Shown here one piece after another: positions 25,011-33,003 of a stretch of DNA of 64,000 nt. The notes beneath the pieces were generated by a model. That model did no database searches and was not told the origin of the DNA. It worked only from the letters and a program-made list of their open reading frames with translations. Every line of letters begins with the position of its first letter. The first letter of the stretch is position 1. The position numbers and the translations under genes are program-made. Location: NCBI RefSeq assembly GCF_021228125.1, contig NZ_JAJQQS010000022.1, positions 1 to 64,000 on the forward strand, written 5' to 3'. This DNA is from Streptomyces albireticuli (GTDB taxonomy: Bacteria; Actinomycetota; Actinomycetes; Streptomycetales; Streptomycetaceae).

Positions 25011-25033
25011 ATCGTGCACCGCACCACTGACAA
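25011..25033 (-). promoter_or_regulatory. Damage-type (RecA-NDp/PafBC-like) promoter of lhr
   Basis: On the minus strand TTGTCAGTGGT is followed by 6 nt and the -10 CACGAT, then 7 nt to the lhr ATG. The first block matches the consensus TTGTCAGTGGC of LexA-independent damage promoters at 10 of 11 positions and the spacing is exact. The -10 matches TAGggT less well. Confidence 0.65.
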
Positions 25034-25109
25034 CGCCCCGGAACCGCAGGCCGGCGGGGGTGTGGACCGGCCGGCGGGCCCTTCGCGGGGCTCCGCGCGC
25101 CGCCGTGGG

Positions 25110-26030
25110 TCAGACGGTCCGGCCGTACGCGCGCAGCGTCAGCAGCGCGGTGATCGTCACCATCGGCCGGCCTTCGAGCCGGGTGCCCGGCGCCCACGCG
25201 CGCCAGCGGATCGGCCAGCCGCCGTCCTCCTCCTGCGAGGCGGTGAGGAAGTCCAGCGACCGCTCCAGCTCGGCGTCGGTGAACCAGGGGCGGGCCAGGG
25301 AGCCGGGGCGTCGGGCGAAGTCGTACGGGAAGTGGAGCTCGCCCGGCGCGTAGCCGTCCGCGACGGGATGGCCGGTGACCCGGCCGGGGTCCAGGACGAC
25401 CAGCCGCTGTTCCCGCACCACCCGGCCCAGCCGCTCGGCGGCCGCCTCCGCGCGGGCCCGGTCCGGGGCGCCGTCGAGGAAGGCGACGGCCGCCTGGACC
25501 TCGTACGGGTGAGTCTTCGCGCCGTCCCCCAGGGCGTCGACGGCCTCCCAGCAGAAGTCGGTCGCACGGAACAGCCACGCGTGCCACACGGCGTTGCGGT
25601 GCAGCAGGCCGACGACGGGGCCGGTGGCGAGCAGGTCGCTCGGCGGGTCGTCGGTCACGGGGAGCCAGGGGGCCGCGGGATAGCCGCGCAGCGAAGGATG
25701 CAGCGCGGGCAGCGCGCCGTCCTGGGTGGAGACGGACGTCAGATAGCGGCAGACCCGCTCCATCCGGCGGTCGCCGCAGCGGCCGATCTCGTCGAGCACG
25801 TGGAGCGCGTGCGCGGTGTGCAGCGGCTGGCTGACCGGGCCGCGCAGGTCGGGCTCCAGGGCGTGGCCGTACCCCCCGTCGTCTCCCAGATAGGCGTTCA
25901 GGGCCGTCTCGACGGCGTCGGGGCCGCCGTCCAGGAAATGGAAAGCGAATCTCCGCTGTTCGAGGGCGCGGGCGGTCAGCCAGACGAACTGCTCGGCACG
26001 GGCTGCGGGGGATGCTCCGGATCGGGCCAT
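25110..26030 (-). CDS. Squalene cyclase/prenyltransferase-fold protein
   Basis: This 306-residue protein has the alpha/alpha-barrel repeats of the squalene-hopene cyclase and prenyltransferase beta family. QW-like motifs are DDGGYGHALEPDLRG near residue 50 and EEDGGWPIRWRAW near 270. The barrel seems smaller than in true terpene cyclases, and I see no DXDD acid motif, so cyclase activity is doubtful. There is no signal peptide. A TACGGT hexamer lies 6 nt before ATG 26030, suggesting a leaderless transcript. It is on the strand of lhr, about 107 bp upstream of it, and is not linked to terpene genes in this window. The substrate is unknown. Confidence 0.65.
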   Translation of the reverse strand: MARSGASPAARAEQFVWLTARALEQRRFAFHFLDGGPDAVETALNAYLGDDGGYGHALEPDLRGPVSQPLHTAHALHVLDEIGRCGDRRMERVCRYLTSVSTQDGALPALHPSLRGYPAAPWLPVTDDPPSDLLATGPVVGLLHRNAVWHAWLFRATDFCWEAVDALGDGAKTHPYEVQAAVAFLDGAPDRARAEAAAERLGRVVREQRLVVLDPGRVTGHPVADGYAPGELHFPYDFARRPGSLARPWFTDAELERSLDFLTASQEEDGGWPIRWRAWAPGTRLEGRPMVTITALLTLRAYGRTV

Positions 26031-26036
26031 GCACCG

Positions 26037-26042
26037 ACCGTA
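26037..26042 (-). promoter_or_regulatory. -10 element of the 26030 gene (leaderless)
   Basis: TACGGT on the minus strand lies 6 nt before the ATG, with no Shine-Dalgarno sequence. Confidence 0.45.
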
Positions 26043-26097
26043 GGACGGAAAGCGCCGCCGGTCAGCGGCTCGTGCGGGGCAGCACCCTCAGGGGCGG

Positions 26098-26103
26098 GAT
26101 ACT
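26098..26103 (+). promoter_or_regulatory. -10 element of the DUF3046 gene (leaderless)
   Basis: GATACT lies 6 nt before ATG 26110 and there is no Shine-Dalgarno sequence. It is a one-base departure from TATACT. Confidence 0.35.
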
Positions 26104-26109
26104 GGTCTC

Positions 26110-26304
26110 ATGCGGTTGACGGTCTTCTGGCAGCGGATGGCGGATTATTTCGGTGCGGCGTACGCCGACTCCTTCGCGCGCGATCATGTGATGTCCGAGC
26201 TCGGCGGGAGGACCGTGCACGAAGCGCTGGACGCGGGCTGGAACGCCAAGGACGTCTGGCGAGGGGTGTGCCGGGCGCTGGAGATCCCCGACGACCGCCG
26301 CTGA
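26110..26304 (+). CDS. DUF3046 small protein
   Basis: This 64-residue soluble protein belongs to DUF3046, a family conserved next to recA in many actinobacteria. It begins MRLTVFWQRM and contains the family pattern ARDHVMSELGGRTVHEALDAGWNAKDVWRGVCRALEIP, which spans most of its length. Nothing of its biochemical role is known to me. Position close to recA-recX is conserved and suggests, but does not show, a link to DNA repair. It has no Shine-Dalgarno site and probably a leaderless message. Confidence 0.85.
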   Translation: MRLTVFWQRMADYFGAAYADSFARDHVMSELGGRTVHEALDAGWNAKDVWRGVCRALEIPDDRR

Positions 26305-26425
26305 CGTCCTGCTCCCGTGACCCCCTGATCACCCCCCCGGTCGGGGAGCCGGGGTGTGGCCGGCTGGTCCGTCCGGCGCCTCACCCGGCCGGGGTCCGGG
26401 AGCGTTCCCCGGCCCGCTCCACCCC

Positions 26426-27568
26426 ATGGTCCACACTGAGCCCGTGGCAGCAGACGACACGGCTCCGGACTCCTCCACTCCCTCGCCCGCGCCCGACGCC
26501 GGTGCCCGCATGCCGCGCTGGCTGCCCCGCGCGATGGTCGCGGCGCTCGCCCTCTTCGCCTGCTTCCAGCTGGCGGCGTGGGCATTCCACCAGCTCATCG
26601 GGCTGCTGCTGAACATCCTGATCGCCTTCTTCCTGGCCCTGGCCATCGAGCCGGCCGTGGCGCGGATGGCCGCGCGCGGGATGCGCCGGGGGCTCGCGAC
26701 GGGCCTGGTCTTCCTCGGCGTCACCGTCGTCGCGGCGGGGTTCTTCACCCTGCTCGGCTCGATGCTCGCCGATCAGATCATCACCATGGTGGAGAACTTC
26801 CCCTCCTACCTGGACTCGGTGATCAGGTGGATCAACCGGACGTTCCGCACCCACCTCTCCCGGGTCGAGGTCCAGGAGAGCGTGCTGCACTCGGACTGGC
26901 TCCAGAAGTACCTGAAGAGCAGCGCCGGCGGGGTGCTGGACGTCTCCGCCACCGTCCTCGGCGGGCTGTTCCAGCTGCTGACGGTCCTGCTGTTCTCCTT
27001 CTACTTCGCCGCGGACGGGCCCCGGCTGCGGCGCGCCTTGTGCTCGGTGCTGCCGCCCCGCCGGCAGGCGGAGGTGCTGCGGGCCTGGGAGATCGCCGTC
27101 ACCAAGACGGGCGGTTACCTCTACTCGCGCGCGCTGATGGCGCTGATCTCCGGCGTCGCGCACTATGTTCTGCTGGAGGTCCTGGGCGTGCCCTACGCCC
27201 CGGCGCTGGCGATCTGGGTCGGCCTCGTCTCCCAGTTCATCCCGACCATCGGCACCTACCTCGCGGGCGCCCTGCCCATGCTGCTCGCCTTCACCGTGAA
27301 CCCCTGGTACGCGGTGTGGGTGCTCGGCTTCGTCGTGGTCTACCAGCAGTTCGAGAACTATGTGCTCCAGCCCCGGATCACCGCCAGGACCGTGGACATC
27401 CACCCGGCCGTGGCCTTCGGTTCGGTGGTCGCCGGCACCGCGCTGCTCGGCGCGGTGGGCGCGCTGATCGCCATTCCGGCGACCGCGACGCTCCAGGGTT
27501 TCCTGGGGGCGTACGTGAAGCGGTACGACGTCACGGACGACCCGCGTGTCCAGGAGGGGCCTGCTTGA
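26426..27568 (+). CDS. AI-2E family (PerM-like) membrane transporter
   Basis: This protein of about 380 residues is a PerM/YdiK/TqsA-type exporter. It has a Pro-rich start, then about eight membrane segments (first pair at about 35-85; later ones around FAADGPRLRR and ALMALISGVAHYVLLEVLGV). The family signature VGLVSQFIPTIGTYLAGALPMLLAF is followed by YQQFENYVLQPRI. The family includes AI-2 and Na+/H+ exporters, so the substrate is open. The start is uncertain: ATG 26426 has no Shine-Dalgarno sequence, and GTG 26444 has CACACT 6 nt upstream and could be a leaderless start, which would shorten the protein by six residues. The recA promoter region begins at its stop codon. Confidence 0.82.
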   Translation: MVHTEPVAADDTAPDSSTPSPAPDAGARMPRWLPRAMVAALALFACFQLAAWAFHQLIGLLLNILIAFFLALAIEPAVARMAARGMRRGLATGLVFLGVTVVAAGFFTLLGSMLADQIITMVENFPSYLDSVIRWINRTFRTHLSRVEVQESVLHSDWLQKYLKSSAGGVLDVSATVLGGLFQLLTVLLFSFYFAADGPRLRRALCSVLPPRRQAEVLRAWEIAVTKTGGYLYSRALMALISGVAHYVLLEVLGVPYAPALAIWVGLVSQFIPTIGTYLAGALPMLLAFTVNPWYAVWVLGFVVVYQQFENYVLQPRITARTVDIHPAVAFGSVVAGTALLGAVGALIAIPATATLQGFLGAYVKRYDVTDDPRVQEGPA

Positions 27569-27576
27569 CACCAAAA

Positions 27577-27592
27577 TCGAACATCCATTCTC
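27577..27592. promoter_or_regulatory. LexA (SOS) box upstream of recA
   Basis: TCGAACATCCATTCTC matches the actinobacterial LexA box pattern CGAAC-N4-GTTCG, with a G to A change in the second half site. It lies just after a TTGACA (27565-27570), about 130 bp before recA, so LexA bound here could block an upstream recA promoter. Confidence 0.65.
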
Positions 27593-27623
27593 ATGGGTGT
27601 TACCGGGCCTCCTGAGAGGCGAG

Positions 27624-27632
27624 TTATCCACA
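27624..27632 (+). promoter_or_regulatory. Perfect DnaA-box sequence upstream of recA
   Basis: TTATCCACA is the classic DnaA 9-mer. It stands alone between the LexA box and the second recA promoter, so it may be a regulatory or chance site rather than an origin; no cluster of boxes is present. Confidence 0.4.
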
Positions 27633-27655
27633 GGCTGGGGCGGTGCCCGGGGCCA

Positions 27656-27678
27656 TTGTCAGTGGCAGGCGTTAGCGT
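27656..27678 (+). promoter_or_regulatory. Damage-type (RecA-NDp/PafBC-like) promoter of recA
   Basis: TTGTCAGTGGC, 6 nt, then TAGCGT: the first block is identical to the consensus of the RecA-independent damage promoter described for streptomycete and mycobacterial recA, and the -10 differs from TAGggT at one weakly conserved base. Transcription from it would give a leader of roughly 37 nt. Confidence 0.82.
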
Positions 27679-27721
27679 CGTTGACGTGAAGCGATCGACT
27701 CAAGCAAACCGGGTGGAACCC

Positions 27722-28846
<1,125 letters not shown>

Positions 28847-28849
28847 TCC

Positions 28850-29476
28850 GTGACACGGCGATCGGAATACCCCCTGCCCGGTGCCGGGGGAGACCGGCCG
28901 GACCCGCTCCCGGCCGACCCGACCCGCGGTGACGCCCCGTCCTCGTCGAGGGCCGGGGGCGGAGCGCCACCGCGACCCGAGGAGCAGGCGCGGGCGATCT
29001 GCCTGCGCCTGCTCACCGGATCCCCGCGCACCCGCAAACAGCTCGCGGACGCGCTGGCCAAGCGGGACATCCCGGCCGAGGTGGCGGAAGAGGTCCTCGC
29101 CCGCTTCGAGGACGTGGGCCTCATCGACGACTCGGCCTTCGCAGGCGCGTGGGTGGAGTCCCGGCACCACGGCCGGGGCCTGGCCCGCCGCGCCCTGGCG
29201 CGCGAGCTGCGCACCAAGGGCGTGGACGCCGCGGTGATCGACGAAGCCGTCGGTCGGCTCGACTCCGAGCAGGAGGAGCGCACCGCCCGCGAGCTCGTCG
29301 ACCGCAAGCTGCGGGCGACCCGTGGGCTGGACCGGGAGAAGCGGCTCCGCCGCCTCGCCGGAATGCTGGCCCGCAAGGGATACCCCGAGGGTCTCGCCCT
29401 CCGGGTGGTGCGCCGGGCCCTGGAGGAGGAGGGCGAGGAGCCGGAGCTGCTGGAGCACTATCTGCCGGATGCCTGA
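28850..29476 (+). CDS. recX: Regulatory protein RecX
   Basis: This 208-residue protein limits RecA filament activity. After a variable Pro/Gly-rich N-terminus (1-45) come the three tandem three-helix RecX repeats: RAICLRLLTGSPRTRKQLADAL, then DSAFAGAWVESRHHGRGLARRALARELRTKGVD, then RKLRATRGLDREKRLRRLAGMLARKGY. The GTG start is 3 nt after the recA stop and has no clear Shine-Dalgarno sequence, so it depends on translational coupling to recA. Length is within the actinobacterial range. Confidence 0.93.
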   Translation: MTRRSEYPLPGAGGDRPDPLPADPTRGDAPSSSRAGGGAPPRPEEQARAICLRLLTGSPRTRKQLADALAKRDIPAEVAEEVLARFEDVGLIDDSAFAGAWVESRHHGRGLARRALARELRTKGVDAAVIDEAVGRLDSEQEERTARELVDRKLRATRGLDREKRLRRLAGMLARKGYPEGLALRVVRRALEEEGEEPELLEHYLPDA

Positions 29477-29788
29477 GCACTTCGCCGGAACTCCGGCGAG
29501 TCATCCGCGGGTGCGTCGTGGCTGGTCGCGCGGTTTCCCACGCTCCTTCGGGACGCCGCCGAACCGCACCGGGCTTCGCCGAGCCGGCTCAGATGCGGAT
29601 GGCCGGACCCCCGCCGCCCGGATCTCCAGGTCCTGGACTCCCGGACCCCAGGACCCCAGGACCCCGGACCCCAGGGCCCCGGCCTCCGAGCCCCGGCCTT
29701 CGGCGTCCAGGGCCCCGACCCTCGACCGAGGCATCCGGACCGTCCGGCGTCGACCCGACGGGGGGCGGTCCCCTTGCGGAGCCGTCGC
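29477..29788. other. Non-coding spacer with GGACCCCA microrepeat
   Basis: This 312-bp region between convergent recX and the rhodanese gene has no supported gene. At 29643-29680 an imperfect tandem of GGACCCCA units (about four copies, each 8-9 bp) is seen, followed by similar C-rich decay products. GAGCCGGCTC at 29581-29590 is a short palindrome. No clear terminator with a good stem was found. Confidence 0.5.
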
Positions 29789-30181
29789 TTACGGGAGCGG
29801 GCCCGGCGGGCCCGCCACCGGCAGCCCCGCCGCCCGCCAGGCCTGGAAGCCGCCGACCAGATCCGTCGCCCGGTGCAGGCCCAGGCCGCGCAGGGAGACG
29901 GCGGCGAGGCTGGAGGCGTAGCCCTCGTTGCAGATCACGACCACGCGCAGATCGTGCCCGGTGGCCTCCGGCGCGCGGTGCTCGCACGCCGGGTCCAGCC
30001 GCCACTCCAGCTCGTTGCGCTCGACGATCAGCGCACCGGGGATGACCCCGTCGCGCTCCCGGAGCGCCGCGTAGCGGATGTCGACGAGCAGCCCGCCCTC
30101 GGCCCGGGCCGCGGCGGCCTCCGCCGGACCGAGGCGGTCCAGCCCCGCCCGGGCGGCCGCCAGCAGTTCCTCGACCCTCAT
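29789..30181 (-). CDS. Rhodanese-domain sulfurtransferase
   Basis: This 130-residue protein is a single rhodanese domain. It begins MRVEELLAAARAG and has the first-loop pattern LLVDIR followed by GVIPGALIVERNELEWRL. The active-site loop is CNEGYAS, with the persulfide-forming cysteine. A single domain with this loop is common in proteins that carry sulfane sulfur for detoxification or for supply. Its ATG overlaps the stop of the cysteine dioxygenase gene as ATGA, so the two are coupled. With cysteine dioxygenase upstream, a role in cysteine catabolism or sulfane-sulfur handling is inferred. It is the last gene of that operon. Confidence 0.85.
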   Translation of the reverse strand: MRVEELLAAARAGLDRLGPAEAAAARAEGGLLVDIRYAALRERDGVIPGALIVERNELEWRLDPACEHRAPEATGHDLRVVVICNEGYASSLAAVSLRGLGLHRATDLVGGFQAWRAAGLPVAGPPGPLP

Positions 30182-30765
30182 GCCCACTCCTCCGGCCACT
30201 CGACCTGCTCCAGCCGCAGCACCTGTCCCGAGCGGCTGTACCGCCGCATCATCGGCAGCGGCGGGTGGTAGGCGTGCACGGACACCGCGTGCCGGTCCGG
30301 CGACGGATTGAACACCTGATGCACATGGTGCGGGCCGAAGGCCCGGCCGCGCCCGTCGGACAGCTGCCGCTCACGGTCGACGCCGTCGACCAGCTCCAGC
30401 GTGCGCCAGCCCTCCGTGGGCAGCTGCGCGGCGAGCGACTGCTCGGTCAGCACACCCGCCGCCGCGGCGAAGGCCCCGTGGGAGCCGCCGTGGTCGTGCC
30501 AGCCGGTGCCGCTGCCCGGCGGCCACCCGATCAACCACGCCTCACTGCCGCCCGGCCCTTCCAGACGGATCCAGGTACGGCCTTGGGGATCGAGGGGGAG
30601 CGCGGCGACGAGCGCGGGATCGCCGGCCGTCCGGCGGGCGAAGTCGAGGAGCTCGGCGGCCGAGGGCGCACCGGGCGAGGCCGGGGCCACCGCACCGGGA
30701 GGCGCGGTCGTACGGGCAGGGGGAGACGCGGGGGGAGACGAGGGAGGAGACGCGGGGAAAGACAC
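30178..30765 (-). CDS. Cysteine dioxygenase (cupin)
   Basis: This 195-residue cupin matches bacterial cysteine dioxygenases, which use Fe(II) and O2 to turn cysteine into cysteine sulfinate. The metal ligands are visible as GWHDHGGSHGAF (HxH) and a later His in FGPHHVHQVFN; the conserved C-terminal HAYHPPLPMMRRY segment is also present. A Pro/Ala-rich tail of about 35 residues precedes the domain. The start is GTG 30765, with AGGACGG upstream. It is followed by a coupled rhodanese gene and preceded, 68 nt away, by a cysteine-rich leader peptide that should tie its expression to the supply of Cys-tRNA. That link between a leader and a catabolic gene is inferred. Confidence 0.85.
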   Translation of the reverse strand: MSFPASPPSSPPASPPARTTAPPGAVAPASPGAPSAAELLDFARRTAGDPALVAALPLDPQGRTWIRLEGPGGSEAWLIGWPPGSGTGWHDHGGSHGAFAAAAGVLTEQSLAAQLPTEGWRTLELVDGVDRERQLSDGRGRAFGPHHVHQVFNPSPDRHAVSVHAYHPPLPMMRRYSRSGQVLRLEQVEWPEEWA

Positions 30766-30833
30766 GGAAGACCGTCCTGAGTGATCGTGAAGGAGCGCGC
30801 GGCACTCGACGCGGCCACGCGGCGGGGAGCGGA

Positions 30834-30920
30834 TCAGCAGGACGGACGACAGACACAGCCCGCGTAGCGGACGAGGTCGAGATGGACCCTCCGCCAGAAG
30901 CGCACGCCGCTGTCAGTCAC
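30834..30920 (-). CDS. Cysteine-rich leader peptide, 28 residues
   Basis: A 28-residue frame starts at GTG 30920 and stops at TGA 30834. It runs from MTDSGVRFWRR through HLDLVRYAG and ends CVCRPSC, so three of its last seven residues are cysteine. The ending (L-V-R-Y-A-G-C-V-C-R-P) matches the short leader peptides found before sulfur-metabolism genes in Streptomyces and, in similar form, mycobacteria, where leaderless polycysteine ORFs act as cysteine-responsive attenuators. The GTG has no Shine-Dalgarno sequence; TGGACT lies 7 nt upstream, so the message is probably leaderless. The cysteine dioxygenase-rhodanese pair follows. I saw no strong intrinsic terminator in the 68 nt between, so a Rho-type or coupling mechanism is more likely. 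Confidence 0.8.
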   Translation of the reverse strand: MTDSGVRFWRRVHLDLVRYAGCVCRPSC

Positions 30921-30927
30921 GGTGAGT

Positions 30928-30957
30928 AGTCCACCACGACGGTCAGGAGCGGGTCAA
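30928..30957 (-). promoter_or_regulatory. Promoter of the Cys leader-dioxygenase operon
   Basis: On the minus strand TTGACC (30957-30952) and TGGACT (30933-30928) are separated by 18 nt, and the -10 is 7 nt before the leader GTG. The -35 overlaps the last bases of the monooxygenase gene. Confidence 0.6.
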
Positions 30958-32720
30958 CGGTTGGCCGTGGCTTCACTGGGAGCCGCGTCGGACGCGGTCG
31001 TGCGCTCGGCGCCCCCGCCGTCGCTCCGCGCGTCCGGTTCCGCGCCCCGGTCCGTATCGCCGTCGGCCGTCCCCGGCGCCGACGGCCCGCCCGGGGCCCC
31101 GCCCCGTACCGCGTCCGCGCACACGGCCAGTTCCGCCGCCCGCACCCCGGCCAGTGCCGCCACCAGATACCCGTCCGGCCGCACCAGCAGCACGGTGTGG
31201 GCCGCCGCCCCCGGGTACCCCTCGGCGACGAGCAGCTCGGCCGGCATCGGCAGGGCGCCGACGGCCGCGGCCAGCCGGGGCATGAGCCCGGCGCCCAGCC
31301 AGTGCCGCCGCTCCCACACGCCCGTACCGGGCGCGACGAGCACCACGAGCAGAGCGCCGCCCAGCCGGTCCCGCAGCAGCGCCGCCGACCCGTCCGGCGC
31401 CGTCACCGGGATGTCCTCGACCTGTTCCCCCACCGCCGTGCCCACCGGTACGGAGCCGGTCGGCGGCCCCGCGGGAGCCAGGGGCGTGCGGGCGGGGAAC
31501 ACGGGCGCGCCCAGGGAGCCGCGGCCGAGGTGCCCGTCCGCGAGCAGCTCGTCGTGCCCGCGCACGGCGCCCGGCACCAGAGTGCGCCGCACCGCGCTCC
31601 AGCCGCCCTCGCCCCGCAGGGCCGGCAGCGCCCGGTCGGCGGCCCGCAGCCGGGCCACGATCGCGCCGCGCCGCTCCGTCTCGTAGCTGTCGAGCAGGGT
31701 CTCGGAGGCTCCCTGGTGCCAGGCCAGGGTGAGCTTCCAGGCGAGGTTCTCGGCGTCCCGCAGCCCTTCGTCGAGCCCCTGGGTGCCGAGCGCGCCGAGC
31801 AGATGGGCCGCGTCCCCGGCGAGGAAGGCCCGGTCCGTGCGCATCCTGCGGGTGAGCCGGTGGTGCACGGCGTGCACGCCGGTGTCCAGGAGCTCGTACG
31901 GCGGCGGTTCGCCGCACCACGAGGTCAGGGTGTCGCGCACCAGCGTCAGGAGGGCGTCGGGGGTGACCAGGTCGCCGCCCGGCGGCAGCAGCCAGTCCAG
32001 CCGCCACACCCCGTCCGGCAGCGGACGCGCCGTCACCTCCGGGCCGCGCGGCGGCGACCGGTGCAGCACCGCCTCGCCGGGCCAGGGCAGTTCGGCGCGG
32101 AGCGCGGCGACCGCGTACCGCTCGACGGCCGTACGCCCCGGGAAACGCGCGCCCAGCAGCTTGCGGACGGTCGACCGGGCGCCGTCGCAGCCGACGAGAT
32201 AGCTGCCCCGCCAGTGCGAGCCCTCGTCCCCCCGGGTGTGCACGCTGACCCCCGCCACGTCCTGCCGCAGGGTGTCCACCCGGGTGCCGGGGACGATCCG
32301 CACCTTCTCGTGGAGGGCGAGCCCGGCCCGCAGCTCCCGCGTCAGGACGTGCTGCGGCAGGTGCAGCGGAGGTACGGCGCCGTCCTGCCGTTCGTACTCC
32401 TCGCCGGGCTCCTCCTCGGACACCCGGCTCTCCGCGGCCGGAGCCGCGAACGGCACCCGCGCGACCTCGGCGCGGCGGCGCAGGGTGCGCCAGCCCGTCC
32501 AGCGGGTCCCCCCGGCCGTGGCGCACCCCAGCCGCTCCAGCAGGGCGGCGGTGTCCGGCCGCAGCACGGCGCTACGGGCGAGGCGCTCCTCCGTCCCGCC
32601 CTCCCCGGAGGCTTCGTCGAGGACGACCACCGGCACGTCGTTCCGGGCCAGGGAGAGTGCGAGCGTGAGGCCGACCGGGCCGGCCCCGACGACGATCACC
32701 GGATCCACGACACGGCTCAC
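30954..32720 (-). CDS. Class A FAD-dependent aromatic monooxygenase
   Basis: This 588-residue flavoprotein belongs to the PheA/TfdB/RdmE-type FAD hydroxylases. The FAD motif GAGPVGLTLALSLARNDVPVVVLD is near the N-terminus (about 10-33). The DG motif is in CDGARSTVRKLLGA, and the second FAD motif is FLAGDAAHL. A C-terminal thioredoxin-like domain (about 430-588) is typical of the family. I start it at GTG 32720, with GGGGACGG upstream; the reading frame is open for another 126 bp without matching the family. It acts on an unknown phenol or polyketide-like substrate and is not beside a biosynthetic cluster here. A large palindrome lies 41-69 bp upstream. Confidence 0.82.
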   Translation of the reverse strand: MSRVVDPVIVVGAGPVGLTLALSLARNDVPVVVLDEASGEGGTEERLARSAVLRPDTAALLERLGCATAGGTRWTGWRTLRRRAEVARVPFAAPAAESRVSEEEPGEEYERQDGAVPPLHLPQHVLTRELRAGLALHEKVRIVPGTRVDTLRQDVAGVSVHTRGDEGSHWRGSYLVGCDGARSTVRKLLGARFPGRTAVERYAVAALRAELPWPGEAVLHRSPPRGPEVTARPLPDGVWRLDWLLPPGGDLVTPDALLTLVRDTLTSWCGEPPPYELLDTGVHAVHHRLTRRMRTDRAFLAGDAAHLLGALGTQGLDEGLRDAENLAWKLTLAWHQGASETLLDSYETERRGAIVARLRAADRALPALRGEGGWSAVRRTLVPGAVRGHDELLADGHLGRGSLGAPVFPARTPLAPAGPPTGSVPVGTAVGEQVEDIPVTAPDGSAALLRDRLGGALLVVLVAPGTGVWERRHWLGAGLMPRLAAAVGALPMPAELLVAEGYPGAAAHTVLLVRPDGYLVAALAGVRAAELAVCADAVRGGAPGGPSAPGTADGDTDRGAEPDARSDGGGAERTTASDAAPSEATANR

Positions 32721-32760
32721 CGCGCCGTCCCCGGCCTGCGGGCGGCTCCGCCACGGGCGC

Positions 32761-32789
32761 CGCGTCGCGTACGCGCGGTACGCGACGCG
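32761..32789. promoter_or_regulatory. 29-bp operator-like palindrome upstream of the monooxygenase
   Basis: Two perfect 12-bp arms (32761-32772 and 32778-32789) flank GCGCG. Size and symmetry resemble operators of TetR-type repressors. It sits 41-69 bp before the monooxygenase start, and a TTGACG at 32864-32869 (minus) lies further upstream. No TetR gene is adjacent. Confidence 0.5.
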
Positions 32790-32907
32790 TGGGGCGTACG
32801 GTCGCCGGAGGAGGGAACACGGGGCTCGATCACAGAACGTATGCAACCCACTGCGGGTGCCCGCGTCAAGCGATCAGGCGCCCGGCCGAGGTGCGCCGGA
32901 GCGGGCG

Positions 32908-32938
32908 CGCCCCGTAGGCCGTGCCGGCCGACGGGGCG
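32908..32938. terminator. Hairpin downstream of gluD (second)
   Basis: CGCCCCGT (32908-32915) pairs with ACGGGGCG (32931-32938), with GGCC/GGCC pairing inside. It may back up the hairpin nearer to gluD. Confidence 0.4.
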
Positions 32939-32959
32939 TCAGGCGCGGGGCGCCCGGCG

Positions 32960-32995
32960 GGTCAGGGCACCCCGCACGCCGGAGGCGCCCTGACC
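32960..32995 (-). terminator. Terminator after gluD
   Basis: GGTCAGGGC (32960-32968) pairs with GCCCTGACC (32987-32995) just beyond the gluD stop on the minus strand. The loop of 18 nt can pair further inside. Confidence 0.55.
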
Positions 32996-33003
32996 GGAAC
33001 CGG

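Noticed and set aside
20543..25030. Two long plus-strand frames opposite lhr
   Set aside because: They are low-complexity Arg/Gly/His-rich shadows of the helicase gene with no domains of their own.
27624..27632. Replication origin at the DnaA box near recA
   Set aside because: A single 9-mer without a cluster, dnaA or dnaN cannot be an origin.
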